Source: Desulfobacteraceae bacterium
GTDB lineage: Bacteria; Desulfobacterota; Desulfobacteria; Desulfobacterales; RPRI01
Direction: 5' to 3'
DNA length: 64,000 nucleotides
NCBI GenBank assembly: GCA_011391695.1
Contig: JAABQB010000002.1
Span: 1 to 64,000 of the forward strand
How positions within the stretch are numbered: position 1 is the stretch's first letter; each line of letters opens with the position of its first letter. Under the pieces are notes generated by a model. That model ran no database searches, had not been told where the DNA came from, and saw nothing but the letters and a program-made list of their open reading frames with translations. The position numbers and the translations under genes were made by a program. Of this stretch, positions 7,644-16,456 are shown piece by piece.

Positions 7644-9410
7644 TTATGCCCTTTCCGTCTGTTCTCCGTCTCCACTCAGTGCATCCCTGATAAGAGAGCT
7701 GATAAAAGTTTCAGGGTCAATAATTGCCTGCCGTGTAAGAAAGAAACGGTTTTTCCCGGTTTTTTCCCTTACAAGTTTCAAGCCGTACTCAAAATCTATG
7801 TTCATCCGATTATAAAAATCATCAGGCCTGACTGAAGAGTGTACGATAAGTTCAAGAACGTAATCGATAGCATCGTCTTCAATGACAATGTTTATATCAT
7901 GGTTTTTAAAAAATCTTAATTCAAAATTCTTAATTTCGTCCTGTAACGTTTTTATTTTTTGAAGTATGACCCCGATATCCATAATATATTTGGAATAGAA
8001 ATCGGCTGCAAGATTAATGCGGGGTGGTGTTAATGTGAGGGCGTATTTCTGAACAAGAGCTTTTTTGTTTGAATTGATGTAATTGCTTATCAGTTCTTTT
8101 TCTTCTTTGAGAAGCCTTTCATAATTATCAGTATTTTGCTCTCCGGGTTGAGACATAAGACTTTCCAGATAGGCTTTCGGAGATTCAGTGGCATCTAATG
8201 TGAAAGGAAATTTACTGATGTTTGTTGAAGGGAGGCGCTTTTCAAAGATTAGAAGCGCCCTTTCAATTGCACTAACCAATCCTCTTGCCCCTATATTTTC
8301 ACAAAAAGCCTGTTTTGCCAGAATTCGCAGAGCTTTCCTTTCGAATTTGATGTCAATTCCATATGCCGCAAAGTCGAGCTTCTTGCTCAGAATGATCGGG
8401 TTGTTGGGATTGTTCAGAATATCGAAAAGATCGTTCTCGTTAAGCTCTTCAAATACGGCTCTTACCGGCAGACGGCCAACGAATTCGGATTCAAACCCGA
8501 ATTCGACCAGATCTTCAGATTTTACATTTTTAAGGGCATTCGTATAATCACTTGTTTTGGAGACAGTTGCGCCAAAGCCGATACCCTTTTCAATAATTCG
8601 TTTATGTATTATTTTGGCAAGATCGGTAAAAGCACCGCTCACAATGAAAAGTATATTCTTTGTATTGACAATCCGTCTGCTTTTTTTGCCTGTTTTACGG
8701 AATCTTTCAATTTCCTGGATCATGGATATCGGATCATGGGGCACCCTTAAATCGATTTCCGTTTCTTCAAGGGGTTTCAGGAGAGCACGCTGAACTCCTG
8801 TACGCGAGACATCGGCTCCGATTATATTATGGCTGGATGCTATTTTATCAATCTCGTCAATATATATTATTCCGAACTGCGCAAGCTCGATATCATCATC
8901 GGCTTCCCTTACGAGATCCCTCACAAGGTCTTCAACATCTCCCCCCACATAACCTGTTTCACTGAATTTCGTGGCGTCTCCTTTTACGAAAGGGACTCCA
9001 ATCTTTTTAGCTATAAGCTTTATCATGTAAGTCTTGCCTACACCTGTAGGACCAAGCATGAGAACATTATTTTTTATGCCGCAGAATAACTCACCTTCCA
9101 GTTCAGGGGAAGCTTTGAACGTTTTAATCCTGTTGTAATGGGTGCATATTTTTGTGGAAAGAACAGCCTTCGCTTCATCCTGCTTTGTAATATACTGATC
9201 CAGATAAGAAATAAGATCTTCCGGTTTTAAATCAAAGCTAAATTTTATATCGTCTTTCTGAAATTTGCCCGTTTTTTCATTCTGATCATCCAGAGGCAAT
9301 TGAGATGGTGCAGCAATCCTGACTGCTCCGCCAAACTTCTTGGCAAAAAACCGGGTTATTTCTTTTTCAATCTCTTCGGGATCAGGCCTTTTTTCATTTA
9401 TGGTCTTCAT
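7644..9410 (-). CDS. ClpX-like AAA+ unfoldase without zinc domain
   Basis: The 588-residue protein has a ClpX-type AAA+ core: Walker A at 120-127 (GPTGVGKT), pore loop GYVG at 153-156, Walker B at about 182-187 (IYIDEIDK), an IGFGA loop at 277-281 that in ClpX docks on ClpP, and GARGL in the small domain. The N-terminal C4 zinc-binding domain of true ClpX is absent and replaced by about 60 unrelated residues. There is an extra stretch near 215-250 and a C-terminal extension of about 170 residues. It probably unfolds specific proteins, perhaps for ClpP. Its target is unknown; the link to ahbC is positional only. Confidence 0.85.
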   Translation of the reverse strand: MKTINEKRPDPEEIEKEITRFFAKKFGGAVRIAAPSQLPLDDQNEKTGKFQKDDIKFSFDLKPEDLISYLDQYITKQDEAKAVLSTKICTHYNRIKTFKASPELEGELFCGIKNNVLMLGPTGVGKTYMIKLIAKKIGVPFVKGDATKFSETGYVGGDVEDLVRDLVREADDDIELAQFGIIYIDEIDKIASSHNIIGADVSRTGVQRALLKPLEETEIDLRVPHDPISMIQEIERFRKTGKKSRRIVNTKNILFIVSGAFTDLAKIIHKRIIEKGIGFGATVSKTSDYTNALKNVKSEDLVEFGFESEFVGRLPVRAVFEELNENDLFDILNNPNNPIILSKKLDFAAYGIDIKFERKALRILAKQAFCENIGARGLVSAIERALLIFEKRLPSTNISKFPFTLDATESPKAYLESLMSQPGEQNTDNYERLLKEEKELISNYINSNKKALVQKYALTLTPPRINLAADFYSKYIMDIGVILQKIKTLQDEIKNFELRFFKNHDINIVIEDDAIDYVLELIVHSSVRPDDFYNRMNIDFEYGLKLVREKTGKNRFFLTRQAIIDPETFISSLIRDALSGDGEQTERA

Positions 9411-9590
9411 TGTTGAAAAGTATAATCACTGTGGTGGGAAAATGCAAGAAGCAGAATTGGGAAGACAGGCGTGAAGGATAAGAGATTATATTTTCACTTC
9501 AGAGGTGTAAAAAGGCTCAAAGAAGAATCCAGCCTCATTAAGGCCCCCCCTTGGGATTTTATGTAAAGTCATTATGTCTGAAATAATTTT

Positions 9591-9619
9591 TTGCAAGCGC
9601 CGTTTATATTTGCTATACA
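9591..9619 (+). promoter_or_regulatory. Sigma70-type promoter for the 9708 operon
   Basis: TTGCAA at 9591-9596 and TATACA at 9614-9619 are separated by exactly 17 bp in the 297-bp divergent spacer. The start codon of the first gene lies about 90 bp downstream. No equally good promoter was seen for the opposite ClpX-like gene. Confidence 0.6.
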
Positions 9620-9707
9620 TAAAAAGATCAGTTGACTATGGCCAAAAAGAAAATAACCTTATCTTCATAAAGCAGCCCGAAAACAGTAACATAAGAAGGG
9701 GATTTAT

Positions 9708-9875
9708 ATGGCGATAAAAAAAGAATTGCTTGAGATACTGGCCTGCCCGAAATGCAAAGGCGATATTTATTTAAACAATGAAGGGGATAAGCTTATCTGT
9801 GACAAGTGCAGGCTCATGTATGAAATACGGGAGGATATCCCGATCATGCTGATAGACGAGGCAAAACCTTTATAA
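9708..9875 (+). CDS. Trm112-like small zinc-binding protein
   Basis: A 55-residue protein starting MAIKKELLEILACPKCKG, with a CPKC pair and a later CDKC pair, and the typical ending REDIPIMLIDEA. This is the Trm112/YcaR (UPF0434) family, in which the four cysteines bind zinc. Eukaryotic and archaeal Trm112 activates methyltransferases; the bacterial role is unclear. GAAGGGG lies 7-8 bp before the ATG. The next gene begins 11 bp after the stop. Confidence 0.9.
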   Translation: MAIKKELLEILACPKCKGDIYLNNEGDKLICDKCRLMYEIREDIPIMLIDEAKPL

Positions 9876-9886
9876 CAGAGGAATGC

Positions 9887-10423
9887 ATGAGCACTCCAAA
9901 GTTTCCGAAGCCGGCAAAACTTGTGATAGGAATTATCCTGAAGGAGAAGAGGCTGATTGGGACGCTTGTGAATGAACTTGCAGAAAGATTCGGCCCGGTT
10001 GATATAATAAGCAGATGGTTTTCGTTTGATTATACCTCTTATTATGAGTCTGAAATGGGTTCCCCCCTTTTCAGGAGGATGCTTGCTTTCAAAACCCTTA
10101 TTGAGCAGCAGAGCCTGTCCGAAATAAAAACTTTTACCAATTATATTGAATCGAGATACTCTGAAAACGGGAAAAGGGCTGTAAATATAGATCCCGGATA
10201 CATGCTGTGCGAACGGTTTGTGCTTGCAACAGGAAAGAATTACACTCATAGAATATATATCGGAAACAACATTTATGCCGATCTAACCCTTATTTATCAG
10301 GAGGGTGGATTTAAAAAATTGCCCTGGACGTATCCCGATTATGCAGATGATAACATGCTGGATTATCTCAAAAATGTTCGCTATAGATATATTGCCGATC
10401 TTAAACGGAACGTAGAGAAATGA
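9887..10423 (+). CDS. DUF4416 protein
   Basis: A 178-residue protein matching the DUF4416 family in length and motifs: KLVIGIILKEK at the N-terminus, FDYTSYYESEMG near 46, NIDPGYM near 98, and the ending TYPDYADDNMLDYLKNVR. Its function is unknown. It is found mainly in Desulfobacterota and relatives. Its last four bases overlap the start of yicC (ATGA), indicating coupled translation. Confidence 0.85.
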   Translation: MSTPKFPKPAKLVIGIILKEKRLIGTLVNELAERFGPVDIISRWFSFDYTSYYESEMGSPLFRRMLAFKTLIEQQSLSEIKTFTNYIESRYSENGKRAVNIDPGYMLCERFVLATGKNYTHRIYIGNNIYADLTLIYQEGGFKKLPWTYPDYADDNMLDYLKNVRYRYIADLKRNVEK

Positions 10424-11301
10424 TAAAAAGCATGACCGGATTTGCCCGGTCCGAAAAAATAGAAGAACCTGTCGAAATTATGACTGAAATCCGGTCATAC
10501 AACAGCAAAAATCTTGATATTAATCTGCGCATTCCCCACGATTATCTTTTACTGGAGGAAAAGATCAAGAGATTCATTAGTGACAGAATATCAAGAGGCC
10601 GTATAGAGATCAGGATTGAAGTAAAGAATAATGTCAACAATAACAGAGAGTTTGATATAGACGAGGAAAAGGCGACTGCATACTATAATGCCCTTATGCG
10701 TCTTAAAAACTTTTTGAAAATTGACTCCGGAATACCTTTTGATATTATTGCAGGAGCCGAAGGAGTTATAAAGCCTGCCGTGATCGTTAAGAACGTTGAG
10801 GCGGAATGGCCTTTGATAAAGGATGCTCTGGAAGATGCCGTATGCCGGCTCGATGAAATGAGGTTGAAAGAGGGTGAATTCATCGCAGGGGATTTTACCA
10901 CGCGGTTTGAGGGCATTGAAAAATCATTGAGACATATTGAAAATGAATCACAGGATCTTTCCTTTTATTACAAGGAACGGCTGAAAGAGCGGATATCTTT
11001 GCTGGCGGGAGATAATGTGGATCTGGATGCCGGAAGGATTGCCCAGGAGGCGGCATTCCTCGCTGACAGATGTGACATATCGGAAGAAATAGTCAGGGCA
11101 AGAAGCCATATCAGCCAGTTTTATCTGATAATGAATTCAGGTGAGCCTGCCGGAAGAAAGATGAATTTTCTTCTGCAGGAGTTAAACCGCGAATTCAATA
11201 CAATTGGCTCAAAAACAGAAAAAGCTATTGTCTCCCATACTGTTGTGGATGTTAAATCCGAAATAGAAAAGATACGGGAACAGGTGCAGAATATCGAATA
11301 G
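10420..11301 (+). CDS. yicC: YicC/YloC family endoribonuclease
   Basis: The 293 residues start with IKSMTGFARSE, the family signature, and end with the conserved KSEIEKIREQVQNIE. YicC proteins are metal-dependent endoribonucleases of the stress-induced family. The middle (GRIEIRIEVKN) and C-terminal region (GRKMNFLLQELNREFNTIGSK) match the family. It sits just upstream of remA-like and gmk, a common order. Confidence 0.93.
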   Translation: MIKSMTGFARSEKIEEPVEIMTEIRSYNSKNLDINLRIPHDYLLLEEKIKRFISDRISRGRIEIRIEVKNNVNNNREFDIDEEKATAYYNALMRLKNFLKIDSGIPFDIIAGAEGVIKPAVIVKNVEAEWPLIKDALEDAVCRLDEMRLKEGEFIAGDFTTRFEGIEKSLRHIENESQDLSFYYKERLKERISLLAGDNVDLDAGRIAQEAAFLADRCDISEEIVRARSHISQFYLIMNSGEPAGRKMNFLLQELNREFNTIGSKTEKAIVSHTVVDVKSEIEKIREQVQNIE

Positions 11302-11326
11302 CAGATACGGGAAGTTCCAAAATTGT

Positions 11327-11445
11327 GAAACTGGGAGGTTGAGAAGTTGGGAAGTTAAGAAGGGGCGATTAGCAGGGGGCTGGGGATGAGAGACAAGGGA
11401 TGAAAAAAGATGGGAAAATGGGAATTTGGGAAAGTCAGAGGGAAG
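11327..11445 (+). repeat. Octad repeat tract D (yicC to remA-like)
   Basis: The 189-bp spacer holds a purine-rich series with a period near eight: GGGAGGTT, GAGAAGTT, GGGAAGTT, AAGAAGG, and later ATGGGAAA, ATGGGAAT, TTGGGAAA. The purine-rich strand is the coding strand, as in the 7-bp tracts. Nothing else was seen in the spacer. Confidence 0.55.
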
Positions 11446-11490
11446 AATCCATAATTTGAGGATTTATAAAGAAATAACTTGCGGGGGGAA

Positions 11491-11745
11491 ATGAAACAGA
11501 CTTTGTTGAGTATCGGTTATGGAAGTTCAGTTGTAGCTGAACGGATTGTAGCAATAGTTTCACCCAACTCGGCTCCAATGAAGCGCCTTAAGGATGATGC
11601 AAGGGAAGAAAAGCGGCTTGTTGATGCAACTCACGGGAAAAAGACAAGGGCGATAATTGTCATGGACAGCAACCATGTTGTGCTTTCAGCAATCCAGTCT
11701 GAAACTATATCCCAGCGTCACGCCGCACTCAAGGAATCCAAATAA
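11491..11745 (+). CDS. RemA-like (DUF370) regulator
   Basis: The 84-residue product matches RemA/DUF370: [20 protein letters not shown], then [26 protein letters not shown]. In Bacillus, RemA binds DNA and activates biofilm-matrix genes; in Desulfobacterota the role is not established. I start at the ATG at 11491, preceded by GCGGGGGGAA. A TTG 12 bp upstream is in frame but has no site of its own. Gmk follows at 26 bp. Confidence 0.9.
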   Translation: MKQTLLSIGYGSSVVAERIVAIVSPNSAPMKRLKDDAREEKRLVDATHGKKTRAIIVMDSNHVVLSAIQSETISQRHAALKESK

Positions 11746-11771
11746 ATGTCATACCTTCTGGGGCTGTCATA

Positions 11772-12374
11772 ATGAACGTGGGAAATGATAATACGGCAGC
11801 TTCCGGGGAAGGCCGCCTTTTTATACTTTCTGCTCCTTCAGGAGCTGGTAAGACTACGCTCTGCCGTGCCCTGATGGAATATTCCAAAGATATGCATTAT
11901 TCAGTCTCTTACACAACAAGAGAGCCCCGCAAGGGAGAAAAAGATGGTATAGATTACCACTTCATATCAAAGGATTATTTTGAAAAACAAATAGATGCCG
12001 GTACGTGGGCCGAATGGGCCGAAGTTCACGGGAATTATTATGGAACATCAGCCGTATTTTTAGATGAAGCTGTTGCCTCCGGAAACGACATACTTCTTGA
12101 TATTGATGTTGAGGGTGCCAAACAGATTATCGGACGATATCCGGACAGTATTGCGATTTTTATCATGCCGCCCTCCCTTGATATTCTCAGATTCCGAATG
12201 GAGTCGAGAGGAGCGGACAGCAAAGAGGTAATAGAAAGGCGTATGACAAATGCGGAAAAGGAAATATCACAAAGAAGTATTTACAAACATGTAATTGTTA
12301 ACGACAACCTTCCGAAGGCGGTTGAAGAGCTTATTTCAATAGTAGGGATGTACCGAAAAAGGCGGAAGGCTTGA
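11772..12374 (+). CDS. gmk: Guanylate kinase
   Basis: Gmk phosphorylates GMP to GDP with ATP. The P-loop SAPSGAGKTTL is at about 19-29, followed by the GMP-binding VSYTTREPRKGEKDG, DYHFIS, DIDVEGAKQI and the lid region RRMTNAEKEI. The 200-residue length is normal, with a short N-terminal extension. The stop TGA is inside the first GCGTGAG-like unit of tract E. Confidence 0.97.
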   Translation: MNVGNDNTAASGEGRLFILSAPSGAGKTTLCRALMEYSKDMHYSVSYTTREPRKGEKDGIDYHFISKDYFEKQIDAGTWAEWAEVHGNYYGTSAVFLDEAVASGNDILLDIDVEGAKQIIGRYPDSIAIFIMPPSLDILRFRMESRGADSKEVIERRMTNAEKEISQRSIYKHVIVNDNLPKAVEELISIVGMYRKRRKA

Positions 12375-12633
12375 GGCGTGAGAAGGCGTGAGGCGAAAGC
12401 CGAATATCGAATATCCCGCCACAAAGATTGGCGGGCCTTTGGCGGACATCGAATATCGAAGGGTAGAAAGCGAACTGTGAACAGCGAATGGTTAAAAGTG
12501 AAAAGTGAAAAAAAAGCGGCAAAGGAGCAAAGGCACTAAGGGAATATGAAAGGTCGAAATTCGAAGTACGAAGTTCGAACCAGAAACCAGGAACCAGAGA
12601 CCAGAAACTATAGGCGAACGAGCCACGAATCGT
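12372..12633 (+). repeat. Heptad repeat tract E (gmk to rlmB)
   Basis: The whole 260-bp spacer is repetitive. In order: GCGTGAG units; CGAATATCGAATATC; the CCCGCC/GGCGGG hairpin (12415-12435); CGAATATCGAAGG; GTGAACA and GTGAAAA units; a CAAAGG block; CGAAGTACGAAGTTCGAA; then CCAGAAACCAGGAACCAGAG next to the rlmB start. All purine-rich runs are on the coding strand. Confidence 0.8.
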
Positions 12634-12634
12634 T

Positions 12635-13372
12635 ATGAAAACCGAAATACTATACGGATTCCACCCTGTTTTTGAAGCCCTCAAGGCTGGCAGGAGGGAT
12701 TTTTCCGAGATTTATATTGTTGATGAAAAGGATTCGAAACGATTTGAGAAAATATCCGGACTGGTTCAGGAAAGGAATATCCCCCTCAAAATGCTTAGCT
12801 CTCCGCAACTGCAGAGAATTACGGGCTCTGATCTTCACCAGGGTATCGGGGCAAGAGTGGGCGAATACCCGTTTGCTGCATTTGAAGATATTTTAAATAA
12901 TATAAAACCCGGTAATAACGATTTTCTGCTCCTGCTGGATAATGTTGTAGATCCCCATAATCTCGGAGCCCTTGTCCGAACTGCTCTTTGCGTTGGAGTC
13001 CGGGGTATAATAATTACAAAGGACAGGTCTGCTTCTCCTACTCCCGCTGTTTCAAAAGCATCGGCGGGCGCTCTTGAACATGTGAAGCTGTGCAGGGTGA
13101 CCAACATGGTTGGTGCAATAAAGGAGATTAAGGAGAAAGGCTTTTGGATTGTGGGAATGGATGCAGGGGCTGAAATGCCGGTGTTCAGTTGTGAACTCGG
13201 AGACCGGCTTGCAATAGTTATCGGTGGCGAAGGAAAAGGAATTCGCCCGCTTGTTAAAACAAACTGCGATTTTCTTGTTTCGATCCCGCAAAAAGGAAGT
13301 GTAAGCTCCCTTAACGCTTCAGTTGCGGGTGCTGTTGTCATGTACGAAGCATTCAGGCAGCGCAATTATTGA
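12635..13372 (+). CDS. rlmB: 23S rRNA (guanosine-2'-O) methyltransferase RlmB (SpoU family)
   Basis: The 245 residues have the RlmB N-terminal substrate domain (ILYGFHPVFEALKAG) and the SPOUT knot motifs: LDNVVDPHNLGALVRTA, then IVIGGEGKGIRPL and SIPQKGSVSSLNASVAGAVV. The enzyme 2'-O-methylates G2251 of 23S rRNA with SAM. Its start follows directly after a CCAGAAA/ACGAATC repeat block, with only a weak ribosome site. Confidence 0.95.
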   Translation: MKTEILYGFHPVFEALKAGRRDFSEIYIVDEKDSKRFEKISGLVQERNIPLKMLSSPQLQRITGSDLHQGIGARVGEYPFAAFEDILNNIKPGNNDFLLLLDNVVDPHNLGALVRTALCVGVRGIIITKDRSASPTPAVSKASAGALEHVKLCRVTNMVGAIKEIKEKGFWIVGMDAGAEMPVFSCELGDRLAIVIGGEGKGIRPLVKTNCDFLVSIPQKGSVSSLNASVAGAVVMYEAFRQRNY

Positions 13373-13393
13373 AGAACAAGGCAATAAAATGTT

Positions 13394-13520
13394 TAGGGGA
13401 GTCAAGGGGGAAGGAACGACAAATCACAAACCACGATCAACAAAGTTCGATGTAAGATATTCGATATTCGAAGTACGACATTTGAAGTGCAAACCAGGAA
13501 CCAAAAGATCAAGGAGAAGA
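13394..13520 (+). repeat. Heptad repeat tract F (rlmB to icd)
   Basis: The 157-bp spacer contains ACAAATCACAAACCACGATC, then ATTCGATATTCGAAGTACGA units, then GCAAACCAGGAACC before a GAAGGGG ribosome site for icd. The order of families, CGAATAT before CCAGGAA, matches other tracts. Confidence 0.7.
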
Positions 13521-13529
13521 AGGGGATAA

Positions 13530-14756
13530 ATGACAGGGATTAAAATTACTTTTAATGATGACGGTATTATGAATGTTCCTGATTTTCCGGTGATTCCTTT
13601 TATTGAAGGGGATGGAACAGGTCCGGATATATGGAAGGCATCAAGGCTGGTGATGGACGGAGCAATTGCCAGGGCTTATAAAGGCAATAAAGGTATTAAG
13701 TGGTTAGAGGTTCTGGCCGGTGAAAAGGCTTTCAAGAAAACAGGGAAGTGGCTTCCTGCGGAAACACTGAAGTCCATCAGGGAGCATGTGGTTGCTATAA
13801 AGGGACCCATGACAACTCCGGTAGGTAAAGGGATAAGAAGCGTGAATGTGGCTTTGCGGCAGAAGCTTGATCTTTATTCATGCATCCGCCCGGTTAAATA
13901 CATTGATCCTGTTCCGAGTCCCATGAAGTACCCGGAGAAAGTTGACATGGTAATTTTCCGTGAAAACACTGAAGATGTTTATGCAGGTATAGAATGGGAA
14001 GCAGGAAGTGATGAGGTGATGAAGATAAGATCTTTTCTGGAAAAGAATATGGGAGTTAACCTTCCTGAAGATGCCGGCATCGGGATAAAATCTATAAGCG
14101 AGAAAAACAGCAAACGTCTTGTTGCGAGCGCCATCCGTCATGCTCTTGAAACCGGCCGTTCGAGCGTGACCCTCATGCACAAGGGCAATATAATGAAATT
14201 TACCGAAGGGGCTTTTTCTAAATGGGGTTACGAAGTTGCAAGGGAACAATTTGGTGACAAAACAATAACTGAACAGGAGCTTTATGATAAGTACAATGGA
14301 GATAAACCTGAAGGGAAAGTAGTAATAAAAGATCGTATCGCTGATATGCTATTTCAACAGGTGCTTCTCCGTCCCGAAGAGTTTGATGTTATTGCAACTC
14401 CCAACTTGAACGGTGATTATCTTTCAGATGCCCTCGCAGCCCAGGTGGGTGGTCTCGGCATGGCGCCTGGAGCCAATATCGGAGATCACTGTGCTGTGTT
14501 TGAAGCAACTCACGGTACGGCTCCCAAATATGCCGGGAAGGATATGGTTAACCCTGGCTCCCTTCTCCTGTCCGGGGCGATGATGTTCGATTTTATTGGG
14601 TGGAAAAAGGCAGCGGAACTGGTAAGAGCAGGGTTCCAGTCAGCTATAAAGGATGGAATTGTTACATATGATCTTGCGCGACAGATAAAAGGCGCAAAAG
14701 AAGTTAAGTGTTCAGAATTTGCCATGGCGATTGTTGAAAAGATAGGCGAGCTTTAA
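13530..14756 (+). CDS. icd: NADP-type isocitrate dehydrogenase
   Basis: Icd oxidatively decarboxylates isocitrate to 2-oxoglutarate. The 408-residue protein has the isocitrate loop [13 protein letters not shown], the arginine-rich [14 protein letters not shown], the metal-binding region [19 protein letters not shown] and [11 protein letters not shown], where Lys and Tyr residues determine NADP use. It is the E. coli-like homodimeric type. Upstream GAAGGGG fits the ATG. comF follows at 1 bp. Confidence 0.96.
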   Translation: MTGIKITFNDDGIMNVPDFPVIPFIEGDGTGPDIWKASRLVMDGAIARAYKGNKGIKWLEVLAGEKAFKKTGKWLPAETLKSIREHVVAIKGPMTTPVGKGIRSVNVALRQKLDLYSCIRPVKYIDPVPSPMKYPEKVDMVIFRENTEDVYAGIEWEAGSDEVMKIRSFLEKNMGVNLPEDAGIGIKSISEKNSKRLVASAIRHALETGRSSVTLMHKGNIMKFTEGAFSKWGYEVAREQFGDKTITEQELYDKYNGDKPEGKVVIKDRIADMLFQQVLLRPEEFDVIATPNLNGDYLSDALAAQVGGLGMAPGANIGDHCAVFEATHGTAPKYAGKDMVNPGSLLLSGAMMFDFIGWKKAAELVRAGFQSAIKDGIVTYDLARQIKGAKEVKCSEFAMAIVEKIGEL

Positions 14757-14757
14757 A

Positions 14758-15705
14758 ATGCCCTTTATCCGGCTGGTCAGGATCTTAATAGAGATTCTTT
14801 TCCCTTCAAAATGCATGGGGTGCGGCACTTTTTTCCATTCTTCAAGGCATGCCGCGCAAAGAGATAATACTTCTGCCCAAGCATATGAATTGGAGGCAAT
14901 GACATTTGAAAAAGTGATGGCACCCTTTCTGTGCTCAGACTGCCTTTGCAATTTTCTGCCCGTTGAATCTCCTTTATGCTCTGTTTGCGGATATGTTTTC
15001 AAAAGCCGCGAAGGGAAAGACCATGTTTGCGGAAATTGCATAGAGCACCCGAAGCGCTTCGGAAAAGCCCGTGCACTTGGTATTTACGATAAGACTCTCA
15101 TGGAGGTGATTCATTCTCTTAAGTATAAGGAAAAGCTCCAGCTTGCAAGGCCCCTTGAAGAGCTTCTTTTTTCTGTATTTGTACGGAACTGGAATATGGA
15201 TGATTTTGATCTTGTTGTGCCTGTGCCTCTTCATTTAAAACGTTTCAGGAAGAGGGGCTTTAATCAGGCTTATCTACTTGTAAGAGACTGGCCGGAAATT
15301 GCAGGAATGTTCAAAGCTGAATCGAAACAGACGGCAGATCCTCCGTTTCCTGCTGCGGAGTCAGCGAAAGAATTTAAATCAGACTCAATTTCCTGTGGCC
15401 GAATCGGCCTCGAGCGGACCGAACCTTGCGGAGTGAAGCTTCAATCCGGTAATTTTGCGATAGGGAAGGATGCTCTTTCCAGAACGGCATGGACACAGCC
15501 GCAGACTGGGCTGGGCCGTAAACAAAGAATGGAAAATATCAAGGGGGCCTTTTCTGTTGGTGATGAATCAAAAGTTGCAGGTAAAAGAATTCTGCTTGTT
15601 GATGATGTGTTTACAACTGGAGCGACAGTCGATGAGTGCGCAAAGGCGATTTTAGGAGGAGGCGCGGCGAGTGTCGATGTGCTGACTCTCGCGAGAGCGG
15701 TTTGA
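14758..15705 (+). CDS. comF: ComF-family phosphoribosyltransferase with internal insertion
   Basis: The 315-residue protein has the ComF zinc finger (CMGC near 20, CSDC and CSVC, CGNC) and a C-terminal PRPP-binding motif ILLVDDVFTTGAT. The family motif RGFNQAYLLVRD is separated from TQPQTGLGRKQRMENIKGAF by about 75 residues. In typical ComF proteins (about 230-245 aa) only 15-25 residues lie there. The extra stretch (about 185-250) is Ser/Lys/Glu-rich and low in hydrophobics. ComF helps DNA uptake in naturally competent bacteria; elsewhere its role is open. No frameshift is needed to read it through. Confidence 0.88.
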   Translation: MPFIRLVRILIEILFPSKCMGCGTFFHSSRHAAQRDNTSAQAYELEAMTFEKVMAPFLCSDCLCNFLPVESPLCSVCGYVFKSREGKDHVCGNCIEHPKRFGKARALGIYDKTLMEVIHSLKYKEKLQLARPLEELLFSVFVRNWNMDDFDLVVPVPLHLKRFRKRGFNQAYLLVRDWPEIAGMFKAESKQTADPPFPAAESAKEFKSDSISCGRIGLERTEPCGVKLQSGNFAIGKDALSRTAWTQPQTGLGRKQRMENIKGAFSVGDESKVAGKRILLVDDVFTTGATVDECAKAILGGGAASVDVLTLARAV

Positions 15706-15708
15706 TGG

Positions 15709-15793
15709 TAAAAAGTGAATAGTGAACAGTGAATAGTGAAAAGTGAATATCTAATATCGAAGTACGATGCAAGGTATGCGAAGATGGTGAACA
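15709..15793 (+). repeat. Heptad repeat tract G (comF to rfaE2)
   Basis: GTGAATAGTGAACAGTGAAT units follow the comF stop at once, then CTAATATCGAAGTACGATGC, then ATGGTGAACATTGAATAAA, in which the TTG start of rfaE2 is embedded. Confidence 0.75.
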
Positions 15794-16297
15794 TTGAATA
15801 AAATATTGACACATGAAGAGATCGTACGGGAGACAAGCCGTCTGAAGAAGGCCGGCAAACGCATAGTTTTTACCAATGGATGTTTTGACATTCTGCATGC
15901 CGGGCATGTCAGATACCTTGCAGCCGCACGGGCGGAAGGCGATGTCCTTATGGTGGGTCTGAATTCCGATAAATCTGTGAAATTGATAAAGGATCAAAAA
16001 AGGCCGATAGTTACCCAAACGCAAAGACTTGAAGTGCTCTCAGCTCTTTCAAGCGTTGATTTTGTCATTCTATTTGATGAGCCTGATCCATTGAAACTTA
16101 TTCAGGATGTCATGCCCGATATACTTGTTAAGGGTGGTGATTGGGCAGAAAAAGATATCATAGGAGCCGATTTTGTAAAGATAAACGGAGGAAAGGTTGT
16201 AAGTGTTTCTTTGGTGCCGGATATATCGACTTCTCTTATAATAAATAGGATAGTGGAATTGTACTGTCAGCCCGGTATAAAGAAGAGCTCCGAATAA
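15794..16297 (+). CDS. rfaE2: D-glycero-beta-D-manno-heptose 1-phosphate adenylyltransferase (RfaE domain II)
   Basis: This 167-residue single-domain nucleotidyltransferase has FTNGCFDILHAGHVRYL (HxGH motif) and ends with VSLVPDISTSLIINRIVE. It activates heptose 1-phosphate to ADP-heptose for LPS core synthesis, supporting a Gram-negative envelope. No ATG is available: an in-frame stop at 15788 leaves TTG at 15794 (or 15806) as the start. That TTG lies within a repeat unit. Confidence 0.92.
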   Translation: MNKILTHEEIVRETSRLKKAGKRIVFTNGCFDILHAGHVRYLAAARAEGDVLMVGLNSDKSVKLIKDQKRPIVTQTQRLEVLSALSSVDFVILFDEPDPLKLIQDVMPDILVKGGDWAEKDIIGADFVKINGGKVVSVSLVPDISTSLIINRIVELYCQPGIKKSSE

Positions 16298-16309
16298 AAA
16301 TGAATAGGG

Positions 16310-16440
16310 AGCCAATTGCAAAAGTTCTAAAGAGAGAAGAATTTGTTATTCCCACGAAAGTGGGAATCCAGTCTTTTCAATATATTGCAAAAATTTCTGG
16401 ATTCCCGTTTGCACGGGAATGACGACTTTTGAAATTGGCT
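16310..16440. mobile_element. MITE-like palindromic element with 6-bp target duplication
   Basis: The 131-bp element has 16-bp terminal inverted repeats (16310-16325 and 16425-16440, one mismatch) starting AGCCAATT. Inside, ATTCCCACGAAAGTGGGAAT and GATTCCCGTTTGCACGGGAAT arms also pair with each other. ATAGGG is directly repeated on both flanks (16304-16309 and 16441-16446), as expected of a target-site duplication. It has no coding capacity. It separates rfaE2 from pgeF and ends 16 bp before the pgeF start. Confidence 0.75.
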
Positions 16441-16456
16441 ATAGGGGTATTAAAGA

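Noticed and set aside
16341-16424. ATTCCC hairpins as the rfaE2 terminator
   Set aside because: There is no T-tract, and the flanking inverted repeats and target duplication explain the structure as an inserted element.
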